A DNA stretch of 64,000 nt from Diphasiastrum complanatum (taxonomy: Eukaryota > Streptophyta > Lycopodiopsida > Lycopodiales > Lycopodiaceae), in the NCBI GenBank assembly GCA_029204225.1, contig CM055096.1:64407370-64471369 (forward strand), given 5' to 3'. Below, piece after piece: positions 34,421 to 47,086 of this stretch (position 1 is the stretch's first letter; each line of letters starts with the position of its first letter). A program made the translations under genes and the position numbers. The notes beneath the pieces were generated by a model. That model saw only the letters and a list, made by a program, of their open reading frames with translations, was not told the origin of the DNA and ran no database searches.

Positions 34421-35215
34421 TATATATGACAACATTCCAATATTTGGTTTGTCATCTGAATCTTCATCCTCCTTTCGTATTGCATCATCCCTAGCACTAT
34501 GGAGAATCCACTACATAGAAATGCCTCTTCCCTTCACAAGTTAGGTGAATTTCCAACATTTAATAAGGAAGGAGATTGAGGTTTCTTGCCCTAATTTGCC
34601 ATTGTAGCCTCATTCCTAGAGTCATGCCAAGTAGGTGGCTAGTTGGTCAATTCTCCATAAATCTAGGATTTAGGTCCTATAAAGTAGGAATCACTACCAG
34701 ATTGACTTCACCCACTTTTTAGACTCTATCTAACCTACACTAGTGTGTATTCCCACGTGGCACCATGGCCTCACACGTGTGGGACCCACTTATGTACAAT
34801 TTACAAGGATTTGATAAGTTAGATTTGCCAATTTTTGGCAATTTCTCAACTCCTCCTCAAATTTAGCTTGATCTATTTACAACTCTCTTTGCTAGATGAA
34901 TGAATACTTTTAGAATTGCCTAAAAAATCCAGCTACAAACAAGGAACTTTTGAGACTCCAATAGATAATGATGTCCATGAAGGATCTTTCACCACCTCTT
35001 AAAGGATCCCTTACAAGATGTTCCATAAATGTGTCAATATACATGTAGCACACTTCAAAAATATACATCATGCCAACCTATGAATTCCAAGGCACTTTGT
35101 GCACTTGAAGATACGTCAATTAAGTTATGTGCATATATTTGATGTTGCCAAAGACAACTTGCCTTGCTTGATCCATATGATTGAGCCTTGATGGCTCCAT
35201 CTTGTTACTCAAAGT
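34421..35215. other. Unassigned stretch between two retroelements
   Basis: No coding domain found. It contains two ACGTG motifs near 34755 and 34775. Confidence 0.3.
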
Positions 35216-35335
35216 TTGCCCATAATATATCAAACTTGACTTTAGGCACATTGGGCCTTTATCACATTTATTAATAAATTTCAAGTGTGTCTATAAATAA
35301 CAAAGTGACATTGCCCATTAATAGTAATTCTAACA
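35216..35335 (-). repeat. 3' LTR (partial) of the gag-only element
   Basis: About 120 bases match 38560-38679 (cacattgggcctttatcac and cattgcccattaatagtaa). It ends ...ttctaaca at 35335 and is followed at once by tcctccctc, the reverse complement of a polypurine tract. The 5' 160 bases of the LTR are not recognisable here, so this LTR is truncated or recombined. Confidence 0.75.
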
Positions 35336-35739
35336 TCCTCCCTCAATGACAGCTTTGTTAGAGGTCTTACTTCATGCTTAACCAAGTACATCACACTGAA
35401 AGTACATTATACTCCTAACTCTACTGATGTGGCATTTATGCTAGCAATTAGTACAAAAATCTGATGTCATCAAATTGAGAATGTGTGGAACAATTTTATC
35501 ACCCTCCCTTGAGCCAAACATCCACTAGAATCTGCAAAACAAATTGCTCACTGCATCATGTCCAAGAGCTATGTTAAGGATAATATCCCTCCCTGAAACT
35601 GCAAATGCATCTGCAAACTGCCTCATATTGAAGATATCACCTTACTTCTGCATCCAAGGAACCATCTTCTAGGATACCTATTCCAAGTTTAGCAATCCTG
35701 CAACAACTTTCTGAATCTCATAGAAGATAAAGTACATGC

Positions 35740-36616
35740 GCACAAACTTATTACCAAGCATTTGCTTCATCATAAGACTTTTCAGCTACAGATGTTAGGT
35801 TCACTTCCTCTTTTTCTTTATTACTTTCAGTGGACTTCTTTGACTTAAGATCCGCTTTCATCTTTAAACATTGATTCTTATAATGTCCCATCTTTCCACA
35901 ATAAAAGCATTTAACATTCTTTTTACTCTTAGAACTACCTTCATCACTTTAAATTTACTATTCTGATTAGCTTTCCATTTAGTAAACAAAGCAACTTCAT
36001 CTGAAGAGATTGTAACAACAGAATGTTGCATCCTACGTTCTTCTTCAAGTAATGAAGCTATCATCATTTCTAATGATTGATTAGGTAAGTTTCCGAGTGT
36101 AAAAATGACATTACTATACTCAGCCGGCATGCTATTCAATAGCACAGCCATAGCATTATCTTCGGGAACATTAGAACCAATTTCAGCAAGTTGATTCATT
36201 ATTGACTTCATACGATTCACATGATCATTTAAGCTCATTCCGCTTTCTAGCTTTAGAGCGAAAAATTGCTGCTTAAGAAGGATTTTACCATTTTTAGAAC
36301 GTGCTCCAAATATAGCTTCCAATGATTGCCATATTTCACGAGCAGTCTTAGAAAAGTCTAAATAATGAATTTGAGAATCGGCCAAACCAAGACCAATGTA
36401 AGCAACAGCTCTCTTATCACACAATTCAATACTATAAGAATCACCGAAATCTTCTTGCTTAACTTTGGAACCCTCAACAAGATCCCACAGATTTTTCTCA
36501 GTCAATAATAATCTCATCTTGACTTGCCATGTATGAAAGTTCTTACCGTCAAATTTATCAAATGAAGTTCTTTGATCCATTATAGTCAACTTGAATGACG
36601 TAAATGAACTGATCAA
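35740..36616 (-). pseudogene. Copia gag with zinc knuckle, one frameshift
   Basis: The 250-codon frame 36616-35864 carries the UBN2/retrotran_gag pattern (FDGKNFHTWQVKMRLLL, LTEKNLWDLVEG, AREIWQSLEAIFG, LKLESGMSLNDHVNRMKSIM, LLNSMPAEYSNVI). A one-base shift near 35940 then hides the knuckle CFYCGKMGHYKNQC (CX2CX4HX4C), which reads on to about 35740 in the next frame. It makes the capsid and RNA-binding part of the retroelement particle (family knowledge). Apart from the shift it is well preserved, suggesting a fairly young insertion. Confidence 0.88.
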
Positions 36617-38399
36617 ATCAATTTCAAGAATTTTTGCAATTGTTTTACTTAGCTAGCTAATGATAAGTACACATAACCGAGGGAGAGGGCATAAGACGTC
36701 ACCTCGACTAGGCTTATCACTTGGTTAATTCGTAAAACCAATTTGACTTCTTAATTCCATGAAAAACATTCACTTCAATCTATATATAATCTGTACTTAA
36801 CATGACAATCAATTACTAGCTTTTGATCAGTTCTTAACAAGTTTTACATTGACATTTTTTTGTAAAGTCTATAGATGCTGTCCCTAATGAAAAATGGGGT
36901 CTCTGCACTAAAAACTTAATAAGTTTTTCTGCCAATGTCCAAATCACTAGATTTTTGAATCAAAACGGATCTTAGACATTGTAGAACAGTCATGTACAGC
37001 TTTTGTTCCGACAGAAACGGATTCTCTATGCAAAAGTAAGTCTCTGTTTTGCGGTTTCCCCAAATTTTGACACAGTGGGTCTGTCTCTAAGCTTGGAAGA
37101 CAGCCCTTACGGACCCAACTTCAAATCTTTAGAAAATGCCATCAAAAACTTTAGGAGGACCAAAAAAACATTTACCATTCACCTTGGGCACCTGAATGTT
37201 TCGGTCCACTTCCAACGGGCTCCTCTCCCTCTTCTTCACGTGTTCTGCACACGTTCTTCGGCTGTTCTCTCCTCTCTGGATCGCGAATAGCCAACAAGAA
37301 AAAGAATGTGCTTTTTTTTTTCTTCTTCACTCCATCTCTCCAATCGGAGGCTGATCATGCGGCCACTGATAATTGGCAACAACCCACCTAACGGCATATG
37401 CGCCTCCTGCTCATCGGGGCCATCTAACCTGTATGCATTAAACTCCTGCACACGCGCTGCCCATCTGATTTAAGGCCTGAGGGAAGCACTACCGCCAGCA
37501 GAATCTTCTTCTCATCTTAGGCGCTACTTTCTTCCTTCAAGAAGGGCGATGCTGTCAGGCGAAAAACAGGACGTGCCTACAGGAGTATAGTCGACAGCAA
37601 AAAATGGCACATGCTCTTCAGAATCCTCCTCACACAGCATAACATTCACCTGTGCATTCTGGCACAGTCGCATGATTTACATCAAGACATCACGACCTTT
37701 TGACTTCCTAAAATCAGCGCTCGGATTCCAGGGCTGGACTTTCAAAGCCCACGGTTGGTTTGCATTTCAGTGATTCCCATATTTTAGCAGATATCGCATA
37801 TCTACTGAGGCCTCATTCTTGCATAGATTTGGCATTGTTTGCCCAGAACTGCATAGTTGTATTTCTGTTGGGTTACTCCAGAAACAGGTATCCCAAATTC
37901 CATTCCGTCGGTGCAGTCAGTGCTTGCATTAGCCAGGAAGTACCAATTCCCAGCCGCTGTCTATGGAATTGTCACAGATCCATTGGTGTAAACCATACCA
38001 ATGGGTGGTAAGGCAATGCAAACCAAGAAGTCAGTCGTATTGACTTGAATCACGGTGTGTAAGTTTGCAAGGAAATTGAACAGCAAGCACGATGTTTGTG
38101 ATTGCAATCGTGGGAGGTGCTACTGCATCCCCAACAATACAATATATATTTCTCTCATTTTCTTCAACAGAATTAAAAAACAAAAACCAAGAGAATGTCT
38201 CTCTCTTTATTTCTATTTATCAGATTCTACAAACAAAATCAAACATAACTCAAAGAATGCATCTCTATTTATTAACAAAATTGAAAACTTTCTATTTTTT
38301 GAAAATTTTCTCAGCAAACAAAATGCTATCAAAATCTCTTAGGAATCAAACTGCATGCCAGGATCATTCAAGTGTTAGCCATAGATGACTTTGATACTA

Positions 38400-38679
38400 T
38401 GTGTGTGAAATCAGAGCATGCACATATGCATTCACATAGCAAAAAAAGAGAGAAAGAACACCATTGCTATTTTCTTAAACTTGCACTCTACAATATGAGA
38501 GGAATACAGTATGCGAGAGACCTCTTTATAAAAGACCTCAGCCCATTTCACATTTGGATGGGCCCAAAATATATCAAACTTGACTTTAGGCACATTGGGC
38601 CTTTATCACATTTATTAATACATTTCAAGTATGTCTATAAATAACAAAGTGGCATTGCCCATTAATAGTAATTTTAACA
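38400..38679 (-). repeat. 5' LTR of the gag-only element
   Basis: 280 bases starting TGTGTGTG and ending TTTTAACA on the + strand (TG...CA). The inner side abuts the mutated primer-binding site. The outer side abuts the family A integrase sequence, so this element inserted next to or into that copy. Confidence 0.75.
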
Positions 38680-38689
38680 ATATGGGCTT

Positions 38690-41006
38690 TGCCTTTTCCC
38701 TTGAGGTCGATAAATTGATCTTCAATGAAGATGACATCCCGCGGCTAACGAATATCTTCGACTCGATAGGATCGAACAACTTGTAGGCTTGATATAAAGT
38801 AGTGTAGCTGATGAAAATACATTTGATGCTCTGGAAGTCGAGCTTCTTCCTGAGATCATGAGGAATCTGTGCATAAGCAGTACATCCAAAAACTCGTAAG
38901 TTTGATAAAGAATGTTTGGTACCTGTCCAAACTTCGAATGTTGTTTTGTCTGAGTTGCTGTTGAAACAGCTTCAGCCCTAAAAGACTTCGAAAGTGTCGC
39001 TTGTGATAACATGCACTTTGCCGATTCGACTAAGGTTCTGTTCTTTCTCTCAGCAAGACCATTTGACTGAGGTGAATAGGAGGTAATGTATTGTCGCTCA
39101 ATGTCGTTGTTAAGGCAGTACTCCTTGAATTCGACGGAGATGTATTCTCGCTCGTTATCGGATCTTAGTGCTTTGATTCGTTTACCAGTCTGATTTTCTG
39201 CATGCTCTATGAATTGTCTGAACTTGATGAAAGCGTCTGACTTCTATTTAATGAAGTAAACAACTGTTCTTCTGAAAAATTTGTCAATAAAGGTAATGAA
39301 ATACTTTGCATCTAGTAATGAAGAAGTTTGCATAGGTCCACTATCTGTATGAACAACATCTAACAGACCTTTTGTTGCATGTCTATAACTCGATCTAAAA
39401 TTCTAGTCTGCTTTCCAAAGATGCAGCTATGGTAGACAGGGAGATCAACTTTACCAGAAGGATAGTCGAGATCAAGTACTAGGGATTGTCTAGACATATT
39501 CGAAACAGATGCATAATTCAAATGTCCTAAGCGATGCCATAATAAGCTTTATTGACAAGAATAGAGGTTTTCAAAGCTTGACTAGAATCAGAATAACAAT
39601 GTGCCAATCTGTATAAGTATTCATGCCTCTTGCCGAGTGCAAGGATCTTATTACTCCTATCGATAATTCTGCATTGGTTAGATTCAAACTCCAACCTATG
39701 ACCTAAATCTGTGATTCTACTTACTGATAACAGATTTGTAGATAGTTTAGGAACATACAAGACCTTCGATAGTAGTTTGAATTGATCATGCTGGAACTTT
39801 AATCTTATAGTACCTTCACCTTCAATACTGTGAGTGCTATCATCACCAAGATGAACATACTTCTTCGTGTTGTAAGGTGTATATGATTGGAAAATCTCGC
39901 GATGATTGGTCATATGTTGAATCCAAAAACCACAAATAACTCGAATTCGCATATTTGTCTTTGACCATAAAAGCTTCTTCGTCCATTTCGACTTTAGGAG
40001 ATGCTGTAACTATATTTGCTTGTTGATCAGGTTACTTGGCTGTAAAATTTGACAATATTGGATCTCATGGTTATTGTGTTTGCAATACCTGCAAAACGTC
40101 TTCTTCTTCGATGAATGTGGATTTGATGATTGTTCTTGACCTTGTGTCTATTTCTGATTCGATGTAGACTGCTTGGAGCTTTTGTGCTTCTATCGTTTCA
40201 GGCCATTGTTGACATACAGAACATGAGACGAAGAGGTAGACGAAGTGTCTTGACTTCTTCGATTATCTTCTTGTAGCAACATAGTGATAACTCTACTAAG
40301 AGTTAAATTTGAGTGTGTCGTGATGATCATCATCAAGTTCTCATATGTAGAGGGCAGTCTTGAAAGCAATGTCATAATTGCATTTGATCATCTATGACTG
40401 ATCCGATAGCGGCCATCTGTTGTAAGAGATTCTTAAACATGTTAATATGATTCTGAAGAGAATCATTATTCGACATCTTGAGTGTAAAAAATTTCCTTTG
40501 AAGATGTAACTTAGTACTTACGTCTCTCACATCATATAGTGAGCTCAGGATGTCCCAAACTTCTTTCGAAGTTTTGGCTTCAGCTATGTGGCCAATTTAA
40601 GTATCTGATATATTGAAGATAATAAGCGCGAAAGCTTTACCGTCCTTTGACTTCCATTTCGAGTCGTCTGTGTCATCTTCAAGCTTCACTTCAATACCTG
40701 TAACAACATCCCACAACTCGTTGGCGATTAGCAAGGTCTTCATCTTAAATTTTCATAAATGATAATTGGATCCATTCAGCTTGTCTGCGATACGACTGAC
40801 TTTACTTTGAGAATTCATCTAGAACTTTAGACTATCGATGATTCGATTGTCGTTAAGAGAAAGATACAGTACCGTGGAGATCAATTCTCTGATACCGAAA
40901 CAAATTGATTCGAATTGAAGAATAATTTGATATCACGAAAGATACCAAGCGTAAGAGCTTACGCTCTGATAGTATTAGGCCTTAAAAAATCAATGCTCTG
41001 ATACCA
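38690..41006 (-). mobile_element. Copia family A, copy 2: gag to integrase
   Basis: Reading from the LTR: primer-binding site (rc gctctgatacca, 40995-41006), leader to about 40745, gag 40745-40480 (ELWDVVTGIEVKLE pattern) and knuckle near 40090, protease/pre-integrase 39952-39527 (LGDDSTHSIEGEGTIRLKF, KVLYVPKLSTNLLSVSRITD), integrase core 39480-39000 and its C-terminal end 38990-38700 (LRVFGC, KLDFQSIKCIF, FDPIESK, SRDVIF pattern). Many stops and frameshifts. It is truncated at 38690 by the gag-only element, so RT and RNase H are missing. Confidence 0.85.
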
Positions 41007-41570
41007 TGTTGGAAAGAGGTGTGTGAAAGATAGGTCGAACTCGAAATTAAAAAAATTCGAATAAAAAAACTTCGAACGACAAGAAAGAAAACTTATCGTG
41101 AGCAGCGGAATAAACTATCTTCCTTTTTCTTTATGCATGACTATGTCTATCAATTTCAAACAAAACAATAGTGATAGAAAACATGTTCGATCTTATAGTA
41201 ACTAACTTTGAAATCATTAGTACTACAGTGATTATGTAGCCAAACATTAAGCATCAAAACAGCAAACAAATAATTTGTCGCAAAACATTAGACAAATAAT
41301 TAGTCGCAAAACATCAGGCAAATAATTAGTCGCGAAGAACTACCAAAATGCATACATTTTGAGACGAGGCTGAATGCAATAAGAAGATAATATTGATTTA
41401 GTATGGAAGCGAAACAGATGTAAATGAGTACAACAAGTTGCGGATTGGAGCCGCGTACTCTAAGCTATCTTTGAGCGGCTAAAATGTAACTCTGAATTAA
41501 GCGCAATAGCAATCTCTAATCAACTCTAAAGAACTAAACTAGAATGCTCAAGAGTGTACAAGTTCGCAGG

Positions 41571-41662
<92 letters not shown>

Positions 41663-41845
41663 AATTATTCGATACTTGATCCTCTTTTTAATCATATGAT
41701 GTTGAAATATGAATAGCTATTTATACTAAGCAATTAGGTCGTCAAAAGCGTCATCCAGTTGGCTGTGATGTGCTGGCATCCATCCAGTTAGGACTCCTTA
41801 GAAACTACTTGTTGATGGATTAATGCAAGTCGGTGGCTTTGGTCA
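41007..41845 (-). repeat. 5' LTR of copia family A, copy 2, with expanded (GA)n
   Basis: Begins TGTTGGAAAG after an intact primer-binding site and ends TTGGTCA. It matches copy 1 (13420-14186) along its length, but a GA run at 41574-41660 is about 87 bases against about 19 in copy 1. Confidence 0.85.
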
Positions 41846-43008
41846 TAAACAGTTTGTCTGCAGAAATGAACGTAAACTGTCACTGTGAGTCGTTTCGAGT
41901 AGTTATGCAAACTGTGTAAAAACATGAAGAAAACTGCAGGTTTAGATAAAAGTTGGACGAAGATTAAAATGTCGATGAGTCGATTAGTGGGAGAATAATC
42001 TAACACTATTGTCGCCAAGGTGAATATATTTCTTGGTACTATAAGGCGTATAGGACTCAAAATAGCCGATATGGTTGGTCATGTGTTGAGTGGCTCCGGA
42101 GTCGAGAAACAAGAGCTGTCATCCAATGCTTTATGATGATTTGTCATGAATGCATCATGATCCACTTGATTGGGGTGAGATGCCTCTGTAGTTGCATTTG
42201 CCTATTGATTCGGTTGCCATCTGTTGTTGTTCTTGGCCTTTAGTATTTGGAAATCATGAATCTCATGGTTAGTCCGTTTGCAGTATCTACAAAACAACTT
42301 CTTCTTTTTCGGAGGATTTGACTACTCTTGATATTGGGTCGACTTTTGATTCAACTTCTGTTTCGGGCCTTTCTTCTTCTGCTTACTTGAGCTCTTCTTT
42401 GTGTATAGGACGTGAGAGTCGGCATAATGTGAGGGACTGGAGGACCCGTTCTTTTGATTTTCTTTCTACATCAACATTGCAATGACTCTCGACAGAGTCA
42501 GATCTGGGTGTGTCATGATGACCATCACCCAGCTTTCGTATGAGCTTGGTAAGCTTGAAAGCAGTCTCATTACTATGTTTTGATCGTTGATGACAGATCC
42601 GACAATGGTCATTTGTTGTAGCAGCTTCTTAAACTATTTGATGCGATTCTATAATGGATCACCATTGGCCATTTTGGGGAGAAATTTTTCTTTTTTGAGA
42701 TGTGGCTTAGAAGCTACATCCCACACATCGTGTAGTGTGCTCAAGCTATCCCAGACTTCTTTTGAGGTCTGAGCTTCAAACACATGGCTGATTTCTGTAT
42801 TTGAGATGTTGAGAATGATCAACGCGAATGTCTTGTCATCCTTCAGCTTCCATCGGGATATTGTCGCGTCGTCTGCTTTGGGTCTTGCCTCGATACCTGT
42901 GACAACATCATATGATTCCTTAACCATTATTACAGTTTTCATCTTAGATTTTCACATGTGATAATTGGATCCATCGAGCTTGTCCACAACACGACCAACC
43001 TTGCTTTG
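41846..43008 (-). mobile_element. Copia family B, copy 2: leader, gag, start of protease
   Basis: Colinear with 14187-15365: gag N-terminus 42942-42649 (VKESYDVVTGIEARPK, SKEVWDSLSTLHDVWD), knuckle near 42300, protease start to 41850. It joins the family A LTR at the same base as in copy 1. Homology ends at about 43008 inside the leader. Confidence 0.8.
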
Positions 43009-43778
43009 AGACTCGTCACAAAGCTACAGTTGCCAATGCTATTAGAAGAGTGTGGCTTCAAGGTTGTGGTCAATGGGAGCAAAGTTGCCACATAGATGGA
43101 TGATCATGGCTAGCTTATTCATCATGGATGATGGGAGTTGTCTTAAGCAAAAGAGTGAAAAGCTTTCATAATGATATGCCTCTCACTAGAAGATATGAAT
43201 GGCTCAAGCACAATCCACAACAATGGCCAAACTTAATGGAATATTTCTATCACCTGGAATGCACAATTACAAGATGAGAGCTTTGCCAAAAAATTAGATG
43301 TTGCAAGCATTGGTGTGCAAAAACAAACAATTAGTAACTACAAATCTTGGGATTTTTGTGACATTTTACGACCCGCTTGGTCATGAATTTAGAGGAACGT
43401 GAAGACGAATGGGATCTTGAATAAATTACTAGGGGATATCTTCAAGAAGAAACCAGGTGAAACATGTTGCAAGCAAAAGAGGATCATGCTCTCATTTTGG
43501 AGTGAGAAACATGTGATTTAATACAAAGAAGAGGCATGCGATCAGTTTACACCCTCAAGGGTGGCCATCATCTAGACAGAGCTCCATAAACCAATCTTTA
43601 AAAGATTTAAAAAAATTTCTTAGCAAAATGAAGGCAGGAATCCTATTTTTTTAATGAAATGAGATATTTCATAAGGGAGTGTTTAAAGAAGCAAACGTTG
43701 ATAGAAGAGTAGCATAAGACAGGTTTGTTTCACTATGGTACTTGGGAAAAGGAAAATCAACAATACTAAGAGAGGTAA

Positions 43779-44986
43779 TATACATCCCTGACATTGCAAA
43801 GAATATGGTGTATTTGACAAGCATCACGAATGTTGTTTCCGAAATGATCTTTGCATCATTGAAGGGAAAGTTGGTGCAATAACTATAGCAATGTACACAA
43901 GAGATGAAATTATGACACCTACCAAGAACAATCTTTGGCATAGGAGAATGGGTCATTTTGGAGCAAAAAAATTGAATCTTTTGGTCAAGGGGGATTTAAT
44001 TTTTGGGTTATCATGCCAAGGATAGCATAAATAAGTGTGATCCCTACATCTATAGTGAACAATATAAAGAGCCATACGATTTAACAAATGGCAAACAAGA
44101 AATTGTCTATAATCATGTTTGTGGTCTCATGAAAACAAGTTCAATTAGAATACAAGAATACACTTACACCAGCATCAAAGATTGATCCAATATGATTCTG
44201 AATCACCAACTACTTGGCTTTGAGCAATGTGTGGCAATGGCATGGAAGTTACACGAAGCGATTTATGGCCTCAAGCAGGCCTCCCACACTTTGTATGGAA
44301 ATTAATAAATGTCGATCCTCTGTGAGTTAAGTTGTTAATTCCACTCTTAGCAACACAAGCATTGCAATTGGTGTGCGTGTGATATACATCCCTGACATTG
44401 CAAAGAATATGGTGTATTTGACAAGCATCACGAATGTTGTTTCCGAAATGATCTTTGCATCATTGAAGGGAAAGTTGGTGCAATAACTATAGCAATGTGC
44501 ACAAGAGATGAAATTATGACACCTACCAAGAACAATCTTTGGCATAGGAGAATGGGTCATTTTGGAGCAAAAAAATTGAATCTTTTGGTCAAGGAGGTTT
44601 TAATTTTTGGGTTATCATGCCAAGGATAGCATAAATAAGTGTGATCCCTACATCTATAGTGAACAATTTAAGGAGCCATACGATTTGACAAATGGCAAAC
44701 AAGAAATTGTCTATAATCACGTTTGTGGTTTCATGAAAACAAGTTCAATTAGAATACAAGAATACACTTACACCAGCCTCAAAGATTGATCCAATATGAT
44801 TCTCAATCACCAACCACTTGGCTTTGAGCAAAGTGTGGCAATGGCATGGAAGTTACACAAAGCGATTTATGGCCTCAAGCAGGCCTCCCACACTTTGTAT
44901 GGAAATTAATAAATGTTGATCCTCTGTGAGTTAAGTTGTTAATTCCACTCTTAGCAACACAAGCATTGCAATTCGTGTGCGTGTGC
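43779..44986 (+). repeat. 604-bp tandem duplication within the copia relic
   Basis: The marker tacatccctgacattgcaaa starts at 43781 and again at 44385, a 604-base offset. The two units are nearly identical, including the internal stops. Unit 1 ends in gtgtgcgtgtgat, and unit 2 runs into a long GTGTGC array at the same position. Confidence 0.92.
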
Positions 44987-45064
44987 GTATGCGTGTGCGT
45001 GTGCGTGTGCGTGTGCGTGTGCGTGTGCGTGTGCGTGTGCGTGTGCGTGTGCGTGTGCGTGTGC

Positions 45065-45104
<40 letters not shown>
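44974..45104. repeat. (GTGTGC)n array followed by (GT)n
   Basis: About 90 bases of a six-base GTGTGC unit (one variant GTATGC), then 39 bases of GT from 45066. It sits exactly at the end of the second 604-base unit. The HT- and RV-repeat open frames here are microsatellite translations. Confidence 0.95.
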
Positions 45105-45105
<1 letters not shown>

Positions 45106-45619
45106 CATGTAATTACTACGAACTTTGAAAAGTTTTCAGCATTTGAAGTTGTCCCTGACATTGGCAGAAGAATTTGAAGATCTATGTTGAAAAAAATAAA
45201 GTCATTAGTAGTTGTGGTGTTTACATTGATGACATTATTATGGCAAGTGATAATTCTAGCATGTCAGATCATTGTAGAAGAGATTTAAAAAGGACCTCGA
45301 CATAAAAGATATGGGTAGCCGTGTTTGTTGTGTAGGAATCCCATGTAATCAGAGGAGATATGAGGACATTTTACACAATTTTGCAACGTGTGATTGTTGG
45401 CAAATCAACACACTTACAAACAATGCAATATGATTGGAGTCAGATAAGAAAAAGACATGCAAAATTGTCCACATCGATGTTTGGTTGGTTCCCTAATGCA
45501 TGTAAGGAATTGTACTCAACTTGACATATCAACAATTATTATGAAGATTGTTAGCTTCTAACAATTACAAAAATGGATCATTGGGTGGCAAAATGGAAGA
45601 GTATTAAGGCATTTGAAAT

Positions 45620-46335
45620 GAACCAAAGACTTTGGAGTGGTGTACAAAATAGACATTCTTTTTTACAACTACCAATTGATGAGGTGATATTGAGTAGCAA
45701 AAGACTTGCAAATTATGGTTATGGCAACAAGAACAATAATCTAGATATGTTGCAAACAAGCATCAGCAACATAAGAGCCATAATACATTAGCATCCACTA
45801 TGGAAAAATATGTTGGAGTGCATCAGGCAGCCAAAGAATGAATTTGAATAAAGAGTTTGACATGGAGATCAAGATTGAAATGAAAAAGCTTGTATTGCAT
45901 AATCATAATCAAGGATATGTATTTTTCACTAAGTGTTTGCATTCACAAGCATGGAAAGTACATAAGTGTGTAATATAACTATATGGAAGTGAGAGAATGA
46001 AAACCCCAACCTTCCATCATTTTCAAACCAACAAGATAGTGTTGGAGTGGTGACCAAAACAGTCATTTTTTTTGGCAAATCAAAGTGGAGATGTGATACT
46101 AAGTACCCTACAAGGTTTTTCCAATTTTGTTTATGTTAACAAAAGCAACAATAACTTGGGCAAATTGAAGACCAGCATCAATGGCATTATCATCCAATGA
46201 GGCAAACTTGTTGGAGTGCTTCAAGCACCCAAAGAATGAATCTAGATAAAAGTTTGGCATGAGAGGTCAAGATTGAAATGAAAAAGTTTGTAATGCACAG
46301 TCATAATCAAGGATGTGTATTTTTTTACTAGGAGA
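45620..46335 (+). repeat. 394-bp tandem duplication
   Basis: ttggagtgcatcaggcagccaaagaatg (about 45813) recurs as a near copy at 46207 (period about 394), and the preceding ctttggagtggtgtacaaaa at 45629 matches gtgttggagtggtgaccaaa at 46023. Both copies contain tcaagattgaaatgaaaaag. The second is more diverged than the 604-bp pair, suggesting an older event. I could not tell whether these are LTR parts. Confidence 0.75.
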
Positions 46336-47025
46336 GACAAAGTCAAAACTCATAAAAGATGTTTAGGTGTAGCATCATGAGAACAAGCGTGAAAGTTGAC
46401 TTGAAGAGACTTGGTAGTCAATTCACTATTATGCCCTTTGGTCTAATGTCAAAGCAAATGTTGTTGATCAAGCCACAAACAATAGTGGTTCAAATATGAT
46501 TATAAATAAACCTCTCTTAATCTTTCAACCAATGAATCTACAAAATAAATTTGTCGCTGGTCAGCAGATTTACAACAAATCTTTCTATGAAAAATCTTGC
46601 CTTCTGGTCTTCAAAACTCTTAAATTGAACCACTTTTCTCAATGTGCTCTACAACTCTTTTTGACAAAAGATTCAACTTTGAACTTCCTCAAACTAGCTT
46701 CTCTTAAGGTTTGATTCCTTTCCAACCCTCAAAACTCCTATCAACAAATTCTCCCCTTTGATATAGTAGAGCAGCCTTCCCTTTGATTTTACACCCAGAT
46801 ATTTAGAATCCACCACATAATTACTTGCAAGAACTCAACACACAATACACCGACTTACGAGAACTTCAATAGTACATTCCCTCTAAGCGACAGAGTTTCC
46901 ACAAACCGCCATTCAAAACGATTCAAAACGAATGAATCGTTTGGAGCCAATCTAAATTAGGAGGCCCAACTCGTCATCGATTATCACTTTTGGTCTGCTA
47001 ATGATTCATGAAGATGCACTTTGGC

Positions 47026-47086
<61 letters not shown>

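Larger units (their letters stand above)
35216..38679 (-). mobile_element. Gag-only (non-autonomous) copia-like LTR element
   Basis: Order on the minus strand: 5' LTR 38679-38400, a mutated primer-binding site (rc gactttgatacta, 38386-38399), a leader of about 1.8 kb, gag 36616-35740, about 400 bases without domains, a polypurine tract at 35344-35336, and a 3' LTR ending at 35335. No protease, integrase, RT or RNase H exists between the ends, so it would depend on enzymes of other elements. The leader (37000-38050) is unusually long and has no recognised content. Confidence 0.7.
43010..45340 (+). mobile_element. Strongly decayed copia, + strand
   Basis: Fragments in order: gag-like 43020-43500; protease/pre-integrase near 43780-43990 (IPDIAKNMVYLTS, NNLWHRRMGHFGAKKLNLL); a short RT piece near 44250-44290 (HEAIYGLKQASHTLY); and the RT catalytic motif near 45220 (VYIDDIIMASDN, then DLK..DIKDMG pattern). 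Stops and frame changes are dense and integrase is absent. The middle portion is tandemly duplicated. Confidence 0.75.

Noticed and set aside
44875-45177. H/T- and R/V-repeat open frames on both strands
   Set aside because: They come from the GTGTGC and GT arrays and the 604-bp duplication, not from a gene.
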